A stretch of 64,000 nt of DNA from Primula veris (Eukaryota > Streptophyta > Magnoliopsida > Ericales > Primulaceae). Location of the stretch: contig OY821745.1 of the NCBI GenBank assembly GCA_963682055.1, positions 11,849,501-11,913,500 of the forward strand, written 5' to 3'. Below, piece by piece: positions 59,701-64,000 of the stretch. Numbering within the stretch: position 1 is the first letter of the stretch; every line of letters begins with the position of its first letter. Below the pieces are notes generated by a model, which saw only the letters and a program-made list of their open reading frames with translations, did no database searches and was not told the origin of the DNA. The translations under genes and the position numbers were made by a program.

Positions 59701-61759
59701 ACCCAATGCAAAGTATTTTCAAGTTTTTGGATGTGTTTGCTATATTCTGAGAGATAGAGAGCATCTTGGTAAATTTGACTCTAAAAGTGATAAAGGGATT
59801 TTTCATGGTTATGCTCAGAATAGTAGAGCATTTAGAGTCTTCAATCAAAGAACAAACTGTGTTATGGAATCTTATAATGTGTTATTTGATGACCTAAAAA
59901 CTGTTGATGAGATTACAGGTGATGATGAACAGGCTGAGACTGCAGAAAAAGAGAAAGAAGAAACTCAACAAACTGGAAGTCCAGTTACAACTGAGGTTAC
60001 AACTGAGGTTGGAACTGAGGTTGGAACCGTAGTTGAAACCCAGAATGCTGCTGAGTCTGAAGAAGAAGAAGAAAGTTCTCATGTTCAGTCAACTAGCAGG
60101 CCTCGCTATGTAAGGACTCAGAAAAATCATTCTCTTGACAATGTCATAGGAGAAGTTACTTCAGGTATGAAAAACAGAGGTAAAAGAAATAATGTTGTTC
60201 ACTTTGCTTGTTATATCTCTCAGTTAGAAACTAAGAATATAAAAGAAGCTCTAGAAGATAGTGAATGGATTTTAGCTATGCAGGATGAATTGGCTCAATT
60301 TGAGAGAAATGATGTATGGACTTTAGTACCCAGACCTTCTAATAAAAATGTTATAGGGACTAAATGGATTTTTAGAAATAAAAGTGATGAGGATGGAGTG
60401 ATTATCATGAATAAAGCTAGGTTGGTAGCTCAGGGTTATACACAAATTGAGGGAATTGACTTTGATGAAACCTTTGCTCCTGTAGCTAGAATTGAATCCA
60501 TTAGAATGCTATTATCTCTTGCATGTCTGTATGACTTTAAACTGTTTCAACTTGACATAAAGAGTGCTTTTCTGAATGGTGTGATTAATGAAGAGGTTTA
60601 TGTCTGTCAACCTAAGGGATTTGAAGATCCAAACTTTCCTGAACATGTTTATTTGCTGAAAAAGGCATTGTATGGTCTTAAGCAAGCTCCTAGAGCTTGG
60701 TATGATAGATTAACCAAGTTTTTGCTTGAAAAAGGTTTCAACAGAGGGGGAGTTGATAAAACTCTGTTTACCAAGAAAACTACAAAGGATATAATAATTG
60801 CTCAAATATATGTTGATGACATTGTTTTTGGATCTACTTCTAATAAAAGGGTAGAAGAATTCATTTCTGATATGAAGAATGAATTTGAAATGAGTGGTGG
60901 AGGAGAACTAACTTACTTTCTAGGATTGCAAATTAAACATAATGAGAAAGGAATTTTTCTTTGCCAAAGTAAGTATGCAGACAATCTTGTTAAGAAGTTT
61001 GGTCTGAGTGAGAGTAAAGAGAAGAGAACCCCTATGAGTACCACTCTTAAACTGTCTAGAAATGATAAAGGAAAAAGTGTTTGTCCAAGTCTTTATAGAT
61101 CCATGATTGGAAGTCTGCTTTATTTAACTGCTAGTAGACCAGACCTTTGCTTAAGTGTAGGAGTGTGTGCCAGGTATCAGGAAAACCCTTTAGAACCTCA
61201 TCTTCTAGCTGTCAAAAGGATTTTAAGGTATGTAAAAGGCACAATTCACCTAGGTCTTTGGTATTCTAAAGATACAAACCATTTTCTAAGTGGCTACTGT
61301 TATGCAGATTGGGCAGGAAACATAGATGATAGAAAGAGTACTTCTGGTGGTTGTTTTTATTTTGGAAACAACCTTGTTTCTTGGTTCAGTAAAAAGCAAA
61401 ATTGCATATCTTTATCTACTGCTGAGGCAGAATATGTTGCAGCTGGAAGTGGATGCACTCAATTAATTTGGATGAAACAGATGTTAACTGATTATAATGT
61501 TAAACAAGAAATATTAACTCTGTTTTGTGATAACAAAAGTGCTATAGATTTAGCTAAAAATCCAGTTCAACATTCCAGAACCAAGCATATTGATCTAAGG
61601 CATCACTTTATTAGAGAACTAGTTGAAGAAAAGAGCTTAATTTTAGAACATGTTTCAACTGAAAGACAATTAGCAGATATTTTCACAAAACCCCTTGATA
61701 CAAACAAGTTTGAATCATTAAGAAGTGACATAGGGGTATGTCATTATCAATCTAATTGA
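56774..61759 (+). CDS. Element D gag-pol polyprotein, intact frame
   Basis: One frame of 1,661 codons. The frame is open from a TAG at 56735, but the first ATG is 56774 (MDLMREGNAFNKPPLL), the usual SIRE start. Order: gag (about 1-300), a first zinc knuckle CREWRGFGHIQAEC (about 307), a second knuckle CNFCKKPGHSEIQC (about 555), protease DSGCSKHMTG (about 620), integrase zinc region WHKRLGHVNY...VCGDYAIGKQ (about 750-795), integrase core (HIDLMGP, IRSDHGTEFEN, QQNGIVERNNR), reverse transcriptase (TKWIFRNK, YVDDIVFGS) and RNase H (YADWAGN, STAEAEY, CDNKSA, LADIFTKPLD). Two metal-binding Cys are lost: Trp in the first knuckle and Tyr in the integrase CxxC. The polyprotein would make the virus-like particle and do reverse transcription and integration. 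The frame is open, but integration ability is doubtful. Confidence 0.95.
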   Translation: MDLMREGNAFNKPPLLEEGVNYGVWKIRMRSFIKQQNEHAWKTVMYGWEAPTTMDSEGELILLPEDRWSADEDRKSSANSTAINLIFAGVTLSVFRYISHCETTKEAWDILQVTFEGTTKVKAFKLQQLTTQFENLRMEKDENIEQFNGRICHIAHQAGTLGEKYSDAKLVKKTLRSLPERFEIKVTAIEESTDLDNLKLEELIGNLSTHELKLFKHKRPEKGIAFQAKKSESNVCDKMSDEEQLAFFAKKVYKKFYKKKEDDTGSSKNFQKKDNQFKTESRFNNNSTGKWNSKEKDNKEYKPKEIQCREWRGFGHIQAECANTLKRNKNAYITTHSDSDSESNSDEEDGSNFVNFMGIITEKEPTYESDCEQVSTIVTTAIETYSSDEEEPSDENITKQYLVLYEKYKCLSKQSLIISKLNVDLKDEVKSLTEKLKLQLAELTETKNIIKLLNVSASDKLDDMLSYSRGSKDISGLGYYGGKSTGKTTFIEAVAKAKTHEFDHKVRSSVATRVATRNKTQVYIKKVGSSVTTKVATMNKLNSFRDKNNFRLKLCNFCKKPGHSEIQCYLKRNIKYISQKTWLASVNKNLKWVWKVKEKETLIANNKVVINSLNAVTSNDWYFDSGCSKHMTGTASLQKNVTILTGNTVVFGGGDTGKIVGKGTLNKPGMPNIEDVFLVEGLKANLISISQLCDNEMTVKFDKERCLITNLNNDLIMTGVRSTNSCYVFEKAEKELPQSRCNQAITSNVNIWHKRLGHVNYKTLDKLVKKELIRGIPKLSAKTQSVCGDYAIGKQTKSIHKSTSQIYTKRVLELLHIDLMGPMQTVSIGGKKYILVVVDDFSRYSWVVFLKDKSETFELFKTLCLKLQLEKGSTSGNIARIRSDHGTEFENIKFREFCNSLGISHEFSAPKTPQQNGIVERNNRTIQEMARVMLNSKKLANRFWAEAVNTACHIVNRVYITKGTSMTAYEIWKGRKPNAKYFQVFGCVCYILRDREHLGKFDSKSDKGIFHGYAQNSRAFRVFNQRTNCVMESYNVLFDDLKTVDEITGDDEQAETAEKEKEETQQTGSPVTTEVTTEVGTEVGTVVETQNAAESEEEEESSHVQSTSRPRYVRTQKNHSLDNVIGEVTSGMKNRGKRNNVVHFACYISQLETKNIKEALEDSEWILAMQDELAQFERNDVWTLVPRPSNKNVIGTKWIFRNKSDEDGVIIMNKARLVAQGYTQIEGIDFDETFAPVARIESIRMLLSLACLYDFKLFQLDIKSAFLNGVINEEVYVCQPKGFEDPNFPEHVYLLKKALYGLKQAPRAWYDRLTKFLLEKGFNRGGVDKTLFTKKTTKDIIIAQIYVDDIVFGSTSNKRVEEFISDMKNEFEMSGGGELTYFLGLQIKHNEKGIFLCQSKYADNLVKKFGLSESKEKRTPMSTTLKLSRNDKGKSVCPSLYRSMIGSLLYLTASRPDLCLSVGVCARYQENPLEPHLLAVKRILRYVKGTIHLGLWYSKDTNHFLSGYCYADWAGNIDDRKSTSGGCFYFGNNLVSWFSKKQNCISLSTAEAEYVAAGSGCTQLIWMKQMLTDYNVKQEILTLFCDNKSAIDLAKNPVQHSRTKHIDLRHHFIRELVEEKSLILEHVSTERQLADIFTKPLDTNKFESLRSDIGVCHYQSN

Positions 61760-62723
61760 ATATTCTTGCTAAATATGTCTGTATTGAGTACCTTCAATAA
61801 TTTTTATTTCTAAGGTTAAGTCTTAATTGAGCTGTGGTGTTTTTGTTTTGAAAAAGCCGCTTTTTGGTGTCTCAAAAACAGATGTGAGGTAACTTGTCTT
61901 TGAAAACCTCTCTGGTAATAGAGTTGCAAGCACAAAGTGCATTTTTTTAAGTTGGTTGCAAGTTCAGTTGCAACCTCAGTTGCAACCTCATACTCTCAAT
62001 AACTGGTTGGAAGTTCAGTTACAACTTCAGTTGAAACCTCATGTTAAAAATACTGGTTGCAAGCTCAGTTGTAACATCAGTTGAAACCTCAGTCTATTTT
62101 ATAACTGCCAAGACAAAGTCTTGTTATTTTTGACATCCCTTATACTCTTTCCATGCTGAGGTCATCAAACTAGTTTTTGTGTAGAGATAAAAACGGATTT
62201 GCTCAATATAAGCTCCTGAAATCTAATATTTATTAAGGCTATTCAATGATAAACATATTTTCTTGGGTAAATTGCTAGATTTTCGTTTTTCAAAAGCTTG
62301 AATATCTGTCAAATTGCTATCTTTATCTTGAATCAATTCAAAATTCCTTAAAAGCTTCAACTCTTGAATTTTCAAATTTTGGATCAATCTGTTTAAAAAG
62401 GAATGTTTATCTGTAGTAACTGCTGAATTTATCTTAATGCCAACTGTTTTCTTCGTTATTTAGGTGTGATTTTGTTTTTCAAAATTTTATTGATAAGAAA
62501 CTTCCTATTTTTTTGGCTAAATCTGTTGAATAATTGATTTGCATGTATCCCTTTCCAAATACAGAAAGATATGGACTTAATTGCTTTTTATACTAAACTC
62601 TTTCTATATCCTAAATCTATTACGATTGTCACAATTACTCTCTCTCTCTCTACTGAAAACCCTACTCTCTGTAAAAACCCACTGCTAGGTTCTAAGTACG
62701 GTTCCAACCCCCCAGTTGCAACC
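61760..62723 (+). other. Spacer between element D pol and ORF2, rich in GTTGCAAC-like repeats
   Basis: No long frame. 61950-62095 holds three blocks of TGGTTG(C/G)AAG(T/C)TCAGTTG followed by CAACCTCAGTTG-type motifs. A CT run lies at 62637-62652. The repeats resemble those in the LTR and in two linkers of the polyprotein. Confidence 0.75.
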
Positions 62724-64000
62724 ATGTCTAATATCCCCAATACTGATGATGATTGCACTCTAAGAGATTTCATGAACAAATCTTCAACAAGTCATAGCTC
62801 TAAGGCTAAGGTAAGTGAGTCCTCTTCTCCTAAGACACGTAGGACTAAAAAGCGTCCTAGGAGGAATCCTATTAATGATCCTTTTGTTGCTAAGTTTGAG
62901 TATGATCAAAAATTCAATGCAGTTGATCCTAAGTTCTGGAGTAGAAGAACTTATAGGAGATTTAGGGCTTTTTCTAGTAAAGAAATTCACTGTGAAAGGA
63001 AACTCAATTTGGTCAGTTATCCACAGATACAGGTGTATGTTGAAAAGCTGTTGCATGCTGTTGGTTTAGGAAAAACAATTACTTTTGCTGAATCTTTTCT
63101 TCCTTCTGTTGTTAAAGAATTCTATGCTAATCTCAGTAGCATTGTATTTGATGAGGGAAATCCTGCTTATGGGAGAGTTTTTCTGAGAGGTCTTACTTTG
63201 GATTTTACTCCAAAACTTATTAATGATTTCCTAAATACACCCAATCCTGATGTTGAAGATGTTAATTATGACTTTGAGGTCATTGTCTTGGTTCTAACTG
63301 GAAAGAACAATAGATTTGATGGGAATTCCATCAAAACATCCTCTCTCACTCTGTGTGCTGCTGTTCTGCACAAAATAGCTAGGTTTAACTGGACCCCAAC
63401 CAAACAGCCCTCAAAAGTTAGCAAAGATATGGCTACCTTTCTCTATAAAATCATGGATTCTAGGCCTATCAACTTTGGACATCACGTCTTCAATCTCATA
63501 AGAGATTTCAGTAACACAGATTCTACTTTCACTCTCCTTCCTTTCCCCTGCCTCATATCTGGTATGATTCTAGGCCAAGTTTATTCTATGGGCAGAAATT
63601 CTCCTATCAATATCATGAATGAACCCTCCTCTGATTGTCCATCTGCCCTATACATTTCTGCTAAGTTGCTAAAAGAAGGGCATGTTAATGACATATCTGG
63701 AGAAAAGGGCAAAGAAAAAGAAGAACAGACATCTAATGCTCCTTCAGAAAAGAAGAAGGGTGTGAGGTGGTATTTGAAGCAAAAGTTGGCTTACAATGCA
63801 GAAAGGAGGGCTGAGCTAGATACTGATGACTATCAAATCAAGAAGCTGCTGGAAAATCTTATAGAAAGTGAAAATGATAGTGACAGTGATGGTGGTGCCA
63901 GTGATGGGGATGCAACTCATAATGATGATGGCTTCTCTATAAGCAGTGAGGATGACAATGCAGAAGATGAAGAGGTGGTAAGAAGCAATCCTCTCAGAGA
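62724..64000 (+). CDS. Element D downstream ORF (ORF2), runs off the window
   Basis: Starts ATGTCTAATATCCCC, right after CCAGTTGCAACC, and stays open for 425 codons to the window end. The N-terminus (about 1-65) is Ser/Lys/Arg-rich (KTRRTKKRPRRNP), like a nuclear signal. Residues about 70-330 form a folded-looking part with KEFYANLS and GRVFLRGLTLDFTP. These recall the putative plant transposon protein domain (Pfam Transposase_32-type) found in many plant elements; this is from memory and needs a search. The last 60 residues are acidic (SENDSDSDGG, NAEDEEV). SIRE elements are known for an extra, sometimes called env-like, ORF in this place. I see no signal peptide or membrane helix, so an envelope role is not supported. 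Confidence 0.75.
   Translation, partial: MSNIPNTDDDCTLRDFMNKSSTSHSSKAKVSESSSPKTRRTKKRPRRNPINDPFVAKFEYDQKFNAVDPKFWSRRTYRRFRAFSSKEIHCERKLNLVSYPQIQVYVEKLLHAVGLGKTITFAESFLPSVVKEFYANLSSIVFDEGNPAYGRVFLRGLTLDFTPKLINDFLNTPNPDVEDVNYDFEVIVLVLTGKNNRFDGNSIKTSSLTLCAAVLHKIARFNWTPTKQPSKVSKDMATFLYKIMDSRPINFGHHVFNLIRDFSNTDSTFTLLPFPCLISGMILGQVYSMGRNSPINIMNEPSSDCPSALYISAKLLKEGHVNDISGEKGKEKEEQTSNAPSEKKKGVRWYLKQKLAYNAERRAELDTDDYQIKKLLENLIESENDSDSDGGASDGDATHNDDGFSISSEDDNAEDEEVVRSNPLR

Larger units (their letters stand above)
55554..64000 (+). mobile_element. SIRE-type Ty1/copia element D (right end beyond window)
   Basis: An LTR retrotransposon on the plus strand: 5' LTR, primer-binding site, one open gag-pol, a 964-bp spacer and a second ORF running off the window. 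The two zinc knuckles, the WYFDSGCSKHMTG protease and an extra ORF after pol fit the SIRE/Maximus lineage. The 3' LTR is not in the window. The open polyprotein suggests fairly recent insertion. Confidence 0.9.

Overview
The window looks like nuclear DNA of a eudicot plant. It is AT-rich, has long introns, plant Ty1/copia and gypsy-type LTR elements, many MITEs, and two decayed pieces of chloroplast DNA. I cannot name the species. The only host gene I can support is a DRD1-like SNF2 remodeller of the RNA-directed DNA methylation pathway (12649-20953, + strand, six coding exons). Most of the rest is transposons, their relics, tandem repeats and rearranged duplicates.

Layout. 1-6693: a decayed minus-strand Ty1/copia element (A), cut by the window start. 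7070-11300: a segment also present at 29244-29580 plus 37541-39050; this copy is split by a 2.5-kb gypsy-like solo LTR (8654-11176). 11301-20953: leader and body of the DRD1-like gene, with one in-frame TGA in the helicase part. 20954-26737: gene-poor DNA with a remnant of a second DRD1 3' end, a copia RNase H fragment and several tandem repeats. 26738-about 28370: chloroplast-derived DNA with relic trnE-trnY-trnD, split by a hAT MITE. 29581-37092 and 39067-46386: two related minus-strand copia elements (B, C), both with broken reading frames; C has a clean 5-bp target duplication. 47765-48467: a hAT MITE with an 8-bp target duplication. About 48840-51058: a second chloroplast insert carrying trnT, broken by a CACTA-type MITE and two further MITEs. 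51059-55023: a long inverted repeat (foldback) with arms over 1 kb and a Mutator-type MITE in its loop. 55554 to the window end: a SIRE-type copia element (D) with an intact 1,661-residue gag-pol and an extra downstream ORF that runs off the window.

How the parts relate. The DRD1 family helps direct DNA methylation to elements like those around it. Several stops in elements B and C are C-to-T type changes (CAA or CAG to TAA or TAG, TGG to TGA), as expected from deamination of methylated cytosine, and the stop in the DRD1-like gene is of the same type. Two unfilled sites inside the window (51003-51010 for the hAT MITE, 38921-38925 for the solo LTR) allow insertions to be ordered against duplications. 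Element D is the youngest-looking element and the only one with an intact polyprotein. It also carries a palindromic octamer, GTTGCAAC, scattered through its LTR, coding region and spacer.
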